Positions 7,510 through 15,086 of a DNA stretch of 33,643 bases are shown one piece after another (the stretch's first letter is position 1; the number at the start of each line of letters is the position of its first letter). A program made the position numbers and the translations under genes. The notes under the pieces were generated by a model, which worked only from the letters and a program-made list of their open reading frames with translations, did no database searches and had not been told where the DNA came from. Source of the stretch: a bacterium (GTDB taxonomy: Bacteria; Cyanobacteriota; Vampirovibrionia; Gastranaerophilales; Gastranaerophilaceae); contig JAFUUC010000056.1 in the NCBI GenBank assembly GCA_017471365.1, positions 1-33,643 of the forward strand. The letters are read 5' to 3'.

Positions 7510-8325
7510 TTATACCGCCATAATTACAATATTATTTTTATCTGCGTACTCTATGACTTTTTCTTGTTCAACTATTATAGTTTCATTAGCTTCGACTGCT
7601 ATTAAAGATGCCCTTTTGTGTTTCATTGTTCTTAGTGTTTTCATACCAATAACAGGAATGTCAAATCTTTTATCCTGCTTTGGTTTTGAAACTTTAACAA
7701 CAACGGCACCTTTTTTAGCCAATTTCGCACCCCGTTTTATACAAACATCAGTTCCCTCAATTGCTTCAACAGCCATAATCATTTTGTCTTTAATTACAAC
7801 TGATTGTCCGACATCGAGCTTACCCATTTCTTTTGCAAGCCAAAAACCATAATTTACATCTTCCATCTGAGCTTCAGACGGCTTGTGAGTCCCAAGAACT
7901 CCGGATGGTATCATAAGATTTTTTATAAAAATTGTCTGATCAAGAACTTCTATACCAATTTTTGCTAGCTCATCCACAATAAGTAGCATAACCTTATCAT
8001 CATTCAATCTTACTGCTTCTTTTAAAATATCAATTGCTCTTTTATCAAATTTGTGAAGTTTTAAAAGTACTTTTTTATGTACTTTCCCAAGAAAAGTAAG
8101 TTGTTTGATTCCTTCATCTTTCAAAATACTTTCAATCCTGTTTATTTCACCCGGATGACAGGTATAGACTTTTGAACAATATTTTTTTAATTCATTACAG
8201 TTATCTTTAGCTAAAGATATGCAAACAACTTCAAACCCATTTTCTTTAGCATACTGTGCCATTTTTATCGGTAATGTTCCGTCACCGGCGATAAGTCCTT
8301 GTTTGTTTTCTAATGTTATACTCAC
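7510..8325 (-). CDS. lpxI: UDP-2,3-diacylglucosamine pyrophosphatase LpxI
   Basis: Cleaves UDP-2,3-diacylglucosamine to lipid X and UMP, the step before LpxB; the LpxI (formerly DUF1009) family replaces LpxH in many bacteria. 271 residues match the family. The N-terminus has the typical GLIAGDGTLPIKMAQYAKENG. The C-terminal domain contains GAKLAKKGAVVVKVSKP and DKRFDIPVIGMKTL, both hallmark segments. The start is GTG with GAAGGAAA a few bases upstream. It is 15 nt downstream of the aldolase gene and abuts lpxB. Confidence 0.94.
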   Translation of the reverse strand: MSITLENKQGLIAGDGTLPIKMAQYAKENGFEVVCISLAKDNCNELKKYCSKVYTCHPGEINRIESILKDEGIKQLTFLGKVHKKVLLKLHKFDKRAIDILKEAVRLNDDKVMLLIVDELAKIGIEVLDQTIFIKNLMIPSGVLGTHKPSEAQMEDVNYGFWLAKEMGKLDVGQSVVIKDKMIMAVEAIEGTDVCIKRGAKLAKKGAVVVKVSKPKQDKRFDIPVIGMKTLRTMKHKRASLIAVEANETIIVEQEKVIEYADKNNIVIMAV

Positions 8326-8340
8326 AATTATTTCCTTCTC

Positions 8341-8961
8341 TTACTGTTGTCTTAATTCATAAATCTTTTTTACTTCTTCGGTATTTAAAGTGTTAACACT
8401 ACCTAAAAGTTTTGTCATTAAAATCATTTTTGCATACGATTCGCAAGTCTCAATTTTTAAAAAAGCATCTTTAACACTTTTACCACACGCAATAACTCCA
8501 TGATTTTTCATCAAAATAATATCATGATCAACAAAATACTTTGCGGTATTTTCCACAAGTTCAATAGATCCTGGAATCGCGTATTCTGCCAATGGAATAT
8601 GACCAAATTCATACACAATCTCAGGTAAAACATTTTTATCAGGCTCTACACCTACTGCCGCAAAAGCAGTCAAAAATGGGGGATGAAAGTGTAAAACGGC
8701 ATTAATGTCCGGACGTTCTTTGTAAAAACGTATGTGCAAAAATTTTTCACTAGAAGGTTTGTTCCCTGCAAGATTATTGCCATCAAAATCAATTAGAGAA
8801 ATATCTTCCTCATCCAAAAAACCATTAGAAGATCCCGTAGCAGTAATGAGAATTTTATCTCCATATCGAATAGACATATTGCCGGAATATCCAGGGGTCA
8901 AACCTCGTTTTGCCGCAATTTTGCCATATTTAAGAAGTTTTTTCAACTTATCAACAACCAT
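8341..8961 (-). CDS. Class II aldolase/adducin-family protein (FucA/AraD-like)
   Basis: 206 residues, the size of L-fuculose-phosphate aldolase. Visible motifs are TPGYSGNMSIR near the N-terminus, phosphate-binding TGSSNG, PSSEKFLH with the catalytic acid position, the zinc ligands in LHFHPPFLTAFA (HxH), and the third His in LMKNHGVIACG. The fold catalyses aldol cleavage, epimerisation or dehydration of phosphorylated sugars, so the reaction here is not fixed by sequence; fuculose-phosphate or ribulose-phosphate chemistry are the main options, methylthioribulose dehydratase less likely. It lies between the LptD-like gene (3-nt gap) and lpxI (15-nt gap), within an LPS operon, suggesting a link to an envelope sugar. 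Confidence 0.88.
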   Translation of the reverse strand: MVVDKLKKLLKYGKIAAKRGLTPGYSGNMSIRYGDKILITATGSSNGFLDEEDISLIDFDGNNLAGNKPSSEKFLHIRFYKERPDINAVLHFHPPFLTAFAAVGVEPDKNVLPEIVYEFGHIPLAEYAIPGSIELVENTAKYFVDHDIILMKNHGVIACGKSVKDAFLKIETCESYAKMILMTKLLGSVNTLNTEEVKKIYELRQQ

Positions 8962-8964
8962 TCC

Positions 8965-11229
8965 TTAATCTATCCTTTCCCTCTCAGGATCTTCGATTTC
9001 AATCACTTTTGCATATTGTAACACTGCCGGTTTTGAAACTGTATTTTTACTTCTTAACGATGCAGGAGTTTGCGGTCGTTCTTTTGTTTTAACAAAAGCA
9101 ACTTGGTGTTCTTCTTCTTCACCTGTATCTTTTTTTCCAAGTCTTTCCGGATTTTTTATTTCCATTTTTTCATATTCAATTTTAGTTCCCTTAGGATCAA
9201 ATGCGACATTTACCCCGAGGTATGTCCTTTCTCTTGTAAAATCGTAACCAAATATCAATCTGCAATCATCCGGCCCAACAGAAACAATAAACGCATTTTC
9301 TTGAAACATTTTACCGTTAGGGGAGTCATCTGAAAGATTTATATACCCGGACCAACCAACAGAAAGATATCTGTTAATTCTGAAAGCTTCTGTAATAGAA
9401 ACACTCTGTCTACCATAACGATAAGCATCATATCTTTTTAACGGAGTATTGTCTTCAAATCCCGATAAATAATATGCGATATCTTGCATCCAGTTTTTGT
9501 ATTGCATATGAACAGCCGGACCAACACGTGCAATAAATTGAGTGTCGCCTGTACCATATAAAGCTGCTGATCCTTGCATTACAAGACCGGCATTAAAAAC
9601 AATCCTTCTTTCTTCGTCCTTGTAAGAATATAAATTTTGTGCAATTTGAGCCATATATCTGGTTCTTGTAGTAGACATATTGCTTGCGGCAAATTTTTCA
9701 CCTTTAGAGTTTCTATCATCATTTTGCATCAAACCAAATCCAACTCTATGGCGGAATGATAAACCTCTATTTTCGCCCAAAAAATCTTTTTTAGAATACC
9801 CTTTATCATAGTATGCTTCTACCATGTATTTTGCCATTCTACCGCCTAAAAACCATTCATTAGCGTATGTGTTTGAGCCGTAGTGCAAATACAAATTATC
9901 ATCAAGTACTTGATCACCCTTTAAAAAGAAAATATCATTAGCTGAACCATATCCCAAAATTGTACGGTTGTAGTTGTTTATATACTTAACCATACCACCG
10001 ATACCAAAGTCTTTTTTATAGTTCAAAAATGGTGTAATTTTCATTATAGAACCGAATGGTCCGCTAAACACAAACCCGGGACCTGCAAACATACCAACTT
10101 TTCTCGAAGAACCCAATTCAGGATAATTAGCCTCAAAATAAGTTCTTTGCTTATTTGTGTATGCGGTTAAAGAAGGCCATTTAAAAACATATTTGTCTTT
10201 ATGATAAACTTTGATATCCTTAGCTTTATATACATCGTGATTTTTCTTTGCATTGACGTAAATAGAACCAATTTTTAGCGTCAAATTATTCCCTTCGGGA
10301 TTTCCAAAAAGTAATGATTGAGCTTCAGGGTTAATAAGCATTCTTTCAAAACGAGGACCGGCAACTCTTGTTGCTAATCTGTTAATAGATGAATGCTCTG
10401 AAGAAAATGTACCTTTTGTTAAAACAAGCAGACCATCTTTTTGAATTGCTTTTTCTGCTGTTGCATCGGCACTTGGTGTTTTGGAGAAAACATCATCCAT
10501 TATAATTGTTTCCTCGTTCATATCTATTTCCAGATAATCACCTTTTGTAGGAATACCATCTTTATAGACAATTACATTATCAATACCTTTGAGAATATTT
10601 GAATATTCGTTGTAAATCATCTTGTCAGCGATAACAATCATATTTTGCGGAGGAACCTTCAATATCGGACGACCTGTTGCAATCATATCCCCTGTATCAT
10701 CGTCAAAAGTGACATCTTCGGCATCCAGCTGCATCTCTTTTTCTGTCACATCCTGATTTACTCCGCCTGATAGTGATAAAACTTTTTCCGGAATTTCTGA
10801 TGAAGTTTCAGATTCAAGCATATCGGATAATTCATTTTTAGATTGGGAATTAGATATATTATCTTCAATATTAATATTTGCGTTTGATTTTTCCCAAAAT
10901 TTTAGTTTTGAAAATCCGGTTTGCGAAGAATTATTTTCCTTATATTGAGTTTCTAAAATTTTATTTGATAATTTCAAACGCATTTGCTTAAAAAACGGCA
11001 TATTATCAGGATCAATTTCTTGATAATTTCGAGAATCATCGTAGTAATATATATCACTGTTATTGCCAAGTGAATGAGCAGGATTATCAACCGTATCAAG
11101 TATCGCAGGCTTGAAAATTACGTCCTGATCCGGAAACATAACGTCTTCGTATGTGGCTCCCTCATCTTGAGAATATGCACATCCTGTAAAGGTTAATATT
11201 AAAGTTATTGCGATTAAGTATTTTTTCAA
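8965..11229 (-). CDS. lptD: LptD/OstA-like LPS-assembly outer-membrane protein
   Basis: 754 residues, similar in size to LptD, which inserts LPS into the outer leaflet. The N-terminus MKKYLIAITLILTFTGC is an export signal with a lipobox-like end, so it may be a lipoprotein, unlike classical LptD. Roughly residues 165-275 are an OstA/LptA-like domain (LDAEDVTFDDDTGDMIATG, ADKMIYNEYSNILKG, GDYLEIDMNEETIIMDD). The rest alternates aromatic and polar residues with many Tyr/Gly, as in an outer-membrane beta-barrel, ending in the polar tail EIEDPERERID. The start is TTG with AAGGGG upstream. It is followed by an aldolase, lpxI and lpxB. Cys content is low, so the disulfide maturation typical of E. 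coli LptD may not apply. Confidence 0.8.
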   Translation of the reverse strand: MKKYLIAITLILTFTGCAYSQDEGATYEDVMFPDQDVIFKPAILDTVDNPAHSLGNNSDIYYYDDSRNYQEIDPDNMPFFKQMRLKLSNKILETQYKENNSSQTGFSKLKFWEKSNANINIEDNISNSQSKNELSDMLESETSSEIPEKVLSLSGGVNQDVTEKEMQLDAEDVTFDDDTGDMIATGRPILKVPPQNMIVIADKMIYNEYSNILKGIDNVIVYKDGIPTKGDYLEIDMNEETIIMDDVFSKTPSADATAEKAIQKDGLLVLTKGTFSSEHSSINRLATRVAGPRFERMLINPEAQSLLFGNPEGNNLTLKIGSIYVNAKKNHDVYKAKDIKVYHKDKYVFKWPSLTAYTNKQRTYFEANYPELGSSRKVGMFAGPGFVFSGPFGSIMKITPFLNYKKDFGIGGMVKYINNYNRTILGYGSANDIFFLKGDQVLDDNLYLHYGSNTYANEWFLGGRMAKYMVEAYYDKGYSKKDFLGENRGLSFRHRVGFGLMQNDDRNSKGEKFAASNMSTTRTRYMAQIAQNLYSYKDEERRIVFNAGLVMQGSAALYGTGDTQFIARVGPAVHMQYKNWMQDIAYYLSGFEDNTPLKRYDAYRYGRQSVSITEAFRINRYLSVGWSGYINLSDDSPNGKMFQENAFIVSVGPDDCRLIFGYDFTRERTYLGVNVAFDPKGTKIEYEKMEIKNPERLGKKDTGEEEEHQVAFVKTKERPQTPASLRSKNTVSKPAVLQYAKVIEIEDPERERID

Positions 11230-11249
11230 TTTATCGTATCCCCTTAATT

Positions 11250-12413
11250 TTAAATGTAATTTAATGGATTAGTCGGCTTACCATTTACACGAACCTCAAA
11301 GTGACAATGGGGGCCCGTACTGTAACCTGTTGAACCTTCTTTTCCGACAGTTTGTCCTTTTTTAACCATTTGTCCGTTGCTTACGCTGATTGAAGACATA
11401 TGAGCATACAAAGTTGTAATAGGTTGTCCGTTTATAACACCGTGATCAAGTATTACACATTTGCCGTATCCGCCGTACCAGCCCGAATAAATAACTTTTC
11501 CATCATTAGATGCCTTAATTGCACCGCCATTCGGACCTCCAATATCAATCCCTGAGTGAAAAATTCTACTTTTGAATATTGGATGAGTTCGCCAACCGAA
11601 AGGAGATGTTATTGGACCTGATATTGGTCTTATAAAACCGGTAGACGAAACTTTAACCGTTGTTCCGCTCGATTGATTTTTCTTAGTAAGATTTGCTATC
11701 ATGCTCTCAATACTTGCAGATTGTCTTGCCAACTCTCGTTCGGTCTTTTCATAATAATTTTTGTCTTTTTGCAGACGTTCAATCATACTTTTATTTTCTG
11801 CTATTGAATTTTGGATACTTACTTTTTGATTATTTATTGTCTTAATTGACGCTGCTACAGCCCGTTTTTGAGCTTCAACCTGAGATTTTAAACGTGCAAT
11901 TTCATCTGCTTTTGCTTTTACAGCTTGCATTCTTTTGTAATCTTCTTGAATAACTATTTTTTCAAAATAGAATGTATCCATTAAGGAATTGATACTCCTT
12001 GCTGAAAGAATCAGTTCAAACATGCCGGATCGCTGATGTTTAAATACCTGACGAATACGACTTTTCATTGAATAATCAATGTTTCTAAATTCCGCTACAG
12101 CATTGTTTAACTGAGATTCCATTGAATTTAAATTAGATATTAGCTGGTTATAATGATTTTGAGTTACTTCGAGATCTTGTCTTGCTTGTTCTAATTTTTG
12201 TTGATTATTGCTCAATTTGTTACGTTCTTTTTTTAGTTTAAGATCAGCCTGACGTTTTTTTTCGTGAATATAACTTTGTTTATTTTTAGTCTGTTTTAAT
12301 TGTTGCTTAAGGTTACTTTCCGATGCAGCATAAGACGGAACCCCCAATATCCCGAGAATTCCAACACAAACCCAGCTTATAATTATGTATTTTAAAAATC
12401 TTTTTATATCCAT
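11250..12413 (-). CDS. M23 peptidase with coiled coil (EnvC/NlpD-like murein hydrolase)
   Basis: Envelope protein of about 387 residues. The ATG at 12411-12413 is chosen because it starts a signal sequence, MDIKRFLKYIIISWVCVG...PSYA; a TTG further up at 12464 would add 17 residues and overlap the microprotein gene. After the signal comes a long Gln/Lys-rich coiled coil (about 30-240). The C-terminal LytM/M23 domain has zinc ligands in HSGIDIG and in GPHCHFEVR, so it looks catalytically competent, unlike EnvC itself. Such enzymes cut peptidoglycan cross-links or activate amidases at division. Another gene of envelope assembly (LptD-like) follows after 20 nt. Confidence 0.9.
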   Translation of the reverse strand: MDIKRFLKYIIISWVCVGILGILGVPSYAASESNLKQQLKQTKNKQSYIHEKKRQADLKLKKERNKLSNNQQKLEQARQDLEVTQNHYNQLISNLNSMESQLNNAVAEFRNIDYSMKSRIRQVFKHQRSGMFELILSARSINSLMDTFYFEKIVIQEDYKRMQAVKAKADEIARLKSQVEAQKRAVAASIKTINNQKVSIQNSIAENKSMIERLQKDKNYYEKTERELARQSASIESMIANLTKKNQSSGTTVKVSSTGFIRPISGPITSPFGWRTHPIFKSRIFHSGIDIGGPNGGAIKASNDGKVIYSGWYGGYGKCVILDHGVINGQPITTLYAHMSSISVSNGQMVKKGQTVGKEGSTGYSTGPHCHFEVRVNGKPTNPLNYI

Positions 12414-12421
12414 TTTATTTT

Positions 12422-12526
12422 TTATCTTGCAAGTAAAGGCAATAACATTAATCCGACTGTCCAAGCAAGGAAAGTCAGTGCTATTATTGCAATTATTCCT
12501 TTTTGGTGTTTTCTGAAAAATTCCAT
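12422..12526 (-). CDS. 34-residue single-pass membrane microprotein
   Basis: A short frame opens with ATG preceded by GGGGAG at good spacing and ends 8 nt before the start of the M23 peptidase. The product has a basic N-terminus (MEFFRKHQKG) and one hydrophobic helix (IIAIIALTFLAWTVGLMLLP), then LLAR. Family unknown. The N-terminus recalls the first helix of SurA/PpiD-type membrane anchors, but this may be coincidental. A promoter candidate lies directly upstream, so it would be the first gene of the long envelope operon. Confidence 0.6.
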   Translation of the reverse strand: MEFFRKHQKGIIAIIALTFLAWTVGLMLLPLLAR

Positions 12527-12550
12527 AATTTCTCCCCTTATATATTCAAT

Positions 12551-12579
12551 ATTTTACTATTAAAAAAAACTTTGTGCAA
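12551..12579 (-). promoter_or_regulatory. Promoter candidate for the microprotein-M23-lptD-lpx operon
   Basis: Minus strand: TTGCAC (12574-12579), 17-nt spacer, TAAAAT (12551-12556). The -35 matches the consensus only in TTG. It is followed by AAGGGGAG and the microprotein ATG. Confidence 0.45.
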
Positions 12580-12607
12580 GAAATTTAGTGCATATGTTTA
12601 CATTAAT

Positions 12608-12636
12608 GAACTTTTTTGATTTAGAATCGTTATAAT
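12608..12636 (+). promoter_or_regulatory. ECF-type promoter (GAAC-N16-CGT) of the stress cassette
   Basis: GAAC at 12608-12611, a 16-nt spacer, then CGT at 12628-12630; this is the classical arrangement for ECF sigma factors. A vegetative TATAAT (12631-12636) directly follows and could allow basal transcription. AGAGG and the anti-sigma ATG come next. Autoregulation by the ECF factor encoded two genes downstream is the natural reading. Confidence 0.6.
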
Positions 12637-12653
12637 AGTATAGAGGTAAGAAA

Positions 12654-12998
12654 ATGAATGATAAATGCTCAAAATACGAAACAATTTTTACCTTCAGATC
12701 TGATGAAGAATTGAAAGATCATATCAAAAGTTGTCCTGATTGTGAAGAAATCCATTCAAAAATGGAAAAGGTTTCAAAATTAATTCAGGAAGTAAAGCCT
12801 TTTTATATGAAAAAGCAAAAAAATACTCTGAAATTTAGGGCAGCTTGTGTTCTTTTGTTCCTTATAGTAGGTGGTTCGACCATCGGACTTATCTCTACAA
12901 ATACGGATATCTCCGATACAATTATGTATGGTACAACACTAAGTGCGGAAGATCTAGGATTCCCTGTAGATTCTTATGGACTTATATCGGTTGAATAG
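12654..12998 (+). CDS. Zinc-finger anti-sigma factor, membrane-anchored
   Basis: 114 residues. The ZAS motif H-x3-C-x2-C is visible as H23, C27 and C30 in DHIKSCPDCEE. A single transmembrane helix (about 61-80, FRAACVLLFLIVGGSTIGLI) is followed by a short ~34-residue extracytoplasmic tail. Such proteins bind and hold their ECF sigma factor at the membrane until an envelope signal releases it. The ECF gene begins at the very next base after this stop, so the pair is translationally coupled. The order is anti-sigma before sigma, the reverse of most such operons. The extracytoplasmic tail is too short for a substantial sensor domain, so signalling may need a partner. Confidence 0.82.
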   Translation: MNDKCSKYETIFTFRSDEELKDHIKSCPDCEEIHSKMEKVSKLIQEVKPFYMKKQKNTLKFRAACVLLFLIVGGSTIGLISTNTDISDTIMYGTTLSAEDLGFPVDSYGLISVE

Positions 12999-13496
12999 AT
13001 GGATTTTAATAAAATAATAGAAGATAATAAACAAAATATAAAAAGTATAATACGCCTGATTACAAAAGAAGATAATGAAGATCTTGAGCAGGAGGTATAC
13101 CTGAAAATCTGGAAAAATTCAGATAAATACCGGGAAAAAGGCTCGATAAAAAGTTGGATAAGTGCTATAGCAAGAAACACTTCTTTAGATTATTTGAAGT
13201 CCGCGTTTTACAAAACAAGTCAAAAATCAACTTCTGAAGATTTGGTTCTTGCCAACATAAAAGATAAAAAAATTAACCCGGAAAGCAATATTATAAGCCT
13301 TGAACGTCAAAAAAGAATAATTAATGCAATTGAAAATTTAAAACCAAAATTTAAAGAAGTAATAATCATGTGTGAAATCAACGGATATTCATATGAAGAC
13401 TGTGCAAAGCACTTAAAATGTCCTTTAGGTACAGTGAAATCAAGAATTTTTAATGCAAAAAAAGAATTAGCAAAAGAATTAGAAGACTTACTATAA
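12999..13496 (+). CDS. ECF (extracytoplasmic function) RNA polymerase sigma factor
   Basis: 165 residues, normal for ECF sigma. Region 2 contains DLEQEVYLKIWKNSDKY and KSWISAIARNTSLDYLKS. Region 4 contains the helix-turn-helix YSYEDCAKHLKCPLGTVKSR that reads the -35 element, then AKKELAKEL. Regions 1.1 and 3 are absent, as expected. It starts immediately after the anti-sigma stop and is followed by a Spy/CpxP-like exported protein whose start is 19 nt downstream. The GAAC-N16-CGT element in front of the operon is probably its own target. The specific ECF group cannot be assigned by eye. Confidence 0.92.
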   Translation: MDFNKIIEDNKQNIKSIIRLITKEDNEDLEQEVYLKIWKNSDKYREKGSIKSWISAIARNTSLDYLKSAFYKTSQKSTSEDLVLANIKDKKINPESNIISLERQKRIINAIENLKPKFKEVIIMCEINGYSYEDCAKHLKCPLGTVKSRIFNAKKELAKELEDLL

Positions 13497-13515
13497 AGTG
13501 AAAGGAATAAAAAAA

Positions 13516-14046
13516 ATGAAAAAAATATTTTCACTATTACTATTATCAACAATCATACTAATTTCAACTACAACAGCACAGGCTCAACCTCCTTCAAAAG
13601 ATCAAGTTCGTCAAAAATTTGAGCAGCGTTTGCAGCTTACTAAAAAGCAAAAAGAAAAGGCTAAAGCTATTCATCAGCAGGGTTTCGAGCAAATGAAACC
13701 TGTGATGATAAAGATTGAACTTGCTAAAACGGATATAGACAAAATAAAAAATTCTGATTTAGATCAAAAATCTAAAGACGAACAAATTTCCAGAAAGCGT
13801 GATGAAATAAAAGTACTTGAAAAACAAGCTCGTGAAATTCGCCGTCAAAATAGCCAGGAGTTTGAAAAAATTCTTACCAAAAAACAGAAAAAGGAATTAG
13901 AATTGATGAAAGCTGAAGGGCGAGCAAATTTCAACAAAAAACATCCGCCACGCCCACCTTTTGGGAATTTTGGCACAGGCTTTAATGGTCAAGGATTTTT
14001 TGCTCCTCAAAGACTTTTCCCGATATTTCAGCCACCAAGTTATTAA
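13516..14046 (+). CDS. Spy/CpxP-like exported protein (LTxxQ family)
   Basis: The start chosen is ATG 13516, which has AAAGGA upstream and opens a clean signal peptide (MKKIFSLLLLSTIILISTTT...AQA); a GTG at 13498 would only prepend six residues. The mature part has two LTKKQK motifs (RLQLTKKQKEKAKAIHQ and ILTKKQKKELELMK) about 85 residues apart, characteristic of the Spy/CpxP/CnrX helical fold, in a highly charged, Lys/Gln-rich alpha-helical body. The tail is Pro/Gly/Phe-rich (HPPRPPFGNFGTGFNGQGFF). Family members are periplasmic chaperones or stress/metal sensors. Encoded with the ECF/anti-sigma pair, it may be the effector or the periplasmic signal receiver. Confidence 0.8.
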   Translation: MKKIFSLLLLSTIILISTTTAQAQPPSKDQVRQKFEQRLQLTKKQKEKAKAIHQQGFEQMKPVMIKIELAKTDIDKIKNSDLDQKSKDEQISRKRDEIKVLEKQAREIRRQNSQEFEKILTKKQKKELELMKAEGRANFNKKHPPRPPFGNFGTGFNGQGFFAPQRLFPIFQPPSY

Positions 14047-14372
14047 TTGTTAATTTGTTTACTACGGGCTTCTTCGCTTTTTATGTAGTTACAAAATTCT
14101 TCCAGGCGATTGTCTTCCATCGCATCAATAAGTGCTTGAATGTTATTAAATTTTTTGAGTGCAAAACCTGTTTCTGCTAAAAGTACACAATCATTGCAGA
14201 GCCTATATTTGTCATATTGAATTGATCCTGCCATACAAGATGTCTTGCCGCAACAATCACACTCAAAATATTCATCTGCCAAATCCGGATTTTCATCCAA
14301 ATCATCTTTTACCATTTGTTGAGCTACTATTTGCATTTCTGCTATTATTTCTTCGTTTGTTTTTTTTGTCAT
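14043..14372 (-). CDS. Small Cys-rich (zinc-ribbon-like) protein
   Basis: 109 residues, unrecognised. Six Cys lie at 38, 40, 41, 46, 59 and 62 in FECDCCGKTSC and YRLCNDC; the C38-x2-C41 and C59-x2-C62 pairs look like a zinc ribbon. The N-terminal third is acidic and helical (EEIIAEMQIVAQQMVKDDLD); the C-terminal third is helical (NNIQALIDAMEDNRLEEFCN). It is probably cytosolic. The start overlaps the pdxJ stop by 4 nt (ATGA-type overlap), so it is co-expressed with murT and pdxJ. Its 3' end overlaps the convergent Spy-like gene by 4 nt, with no terminator visible between them. Confidence 0.75.
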   Translation of the reverse strand: MTKKTNEEIIAEMQIVAQQMVKDDLDENPDLADEYFECDCCGKTSCMAGSIQYDKYRLCNDCVLLAETGFALKKFNNIQALIDAMEDNRLEEFCNYIKSEEARSKQINN

Positions 14373-15079
14373 TCTATTAAATCCTTCATTTCTTTAACTG
14401 CTTTATCAAGCCCTACAAATACGGCTTTAGAAATTATGCTGTGACCAATATTCAATTCATACAAACCTTCGATTTCATGCATTCTATGAACATTTTCATA
14501 ATTTAATCCGTGACCTGCATTAACTTTTAACCCAAGGTTTTGGGCAAGTTTTGTAGCATTTTTTAAGTTTAAAAATTCCTTTTCTTCATCAGGTGTTCCG
14601 AAAGCATTTGAATAAGCTCCGGTGTGCATTTCAATAAATTGAGCTCCGGTTTTAGCACTTGCTTTAACTTGTTCTTCTGATGGGTCAATAAAAAGACTAA
14701 CAATAATGCCTGCATTCTTTAAAGGTTTGACAAATGCTGTAATTTTTTCAAGCTGACACGCAACGTCTAATCCGCCTTCTGTTGTAACTTCTTGACGTTT
14801 TTCAGGCACAAGACAAACCGAGTGAGGAAGAATTTTTAGAGCAATTTTTCCCATTTCTTCGGTTACAGCCATTTCAAGATTTAAATTAGTTTTTATCTCC
14901 TTTGAAATATTTTCCACATCTTGATCTTTAATATGTCTTCTATCTTCGCGAAGGTGAGTTGTAATGGATGTTGCACCGTTTTCTTCACAAATTCTTGCTG
15001 CAAGTAAAACATCCGGTTCTGCTCCGCCTCTTGCGTTTCTTAAAGTAGCTACATGATCAATATTTACACCTAAAAGCAT
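14369..15079 (-). CDS. pdxJ: Pyridoxine 5'-phosphate synthase PdxJ
   Basis: TIM-barrel enzyme condensing 1-deoxyxylulose 5-phosphate and 3-amino-2-oxopropyl phosphate to pyridoxine 5'-phosphate, in the DXP-dependent vitamin B6 route. 236 residues, full length. Motifs: MLLGVNIDHVATLRNARG at the start, ATSITTHLREDRRHI, the Glu-containing VCLVPEKRQEVTTEGGLD, FIEMHTGAYSNAF, LKVNAGHGLNYENV and LYELNIGHSIISKAVFVGL. It starts 7 nt after the murT stop and overlaps the Cys-rich gene at its end. No other B6 gene is in the window. Confidence 0.97.
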   Translation of the reverse strand: MLLGVNIDHVATLRNARGGAEPDVLLAARICEENGATSITTHLREDRRHIKDQDVENISKEIKTNLNLEMAVTEEMGKIALKILPHSVCLVPEKRQEVTTEGGLDVACQLEKITAFVKPLKNAGIIVSLFIDPSEEQVKASAKTGAQFIEMHTGAYSNAFGTPDEEKEFLNLKNATKLAQNLGLKVNAGHGLNYENVHRMHEIEGLYELNIGHSIISKAVFVGLDKAVKEMKDLIE

Positions 15080-15086
15080 TTTATTT

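Noticed and set aside
12414-12464. TTG start extending the M23 peptidase by 17 residues
   Set aside because: The extension overlaps the microprotein frame and spoils the signal peptide that starts at 12413.
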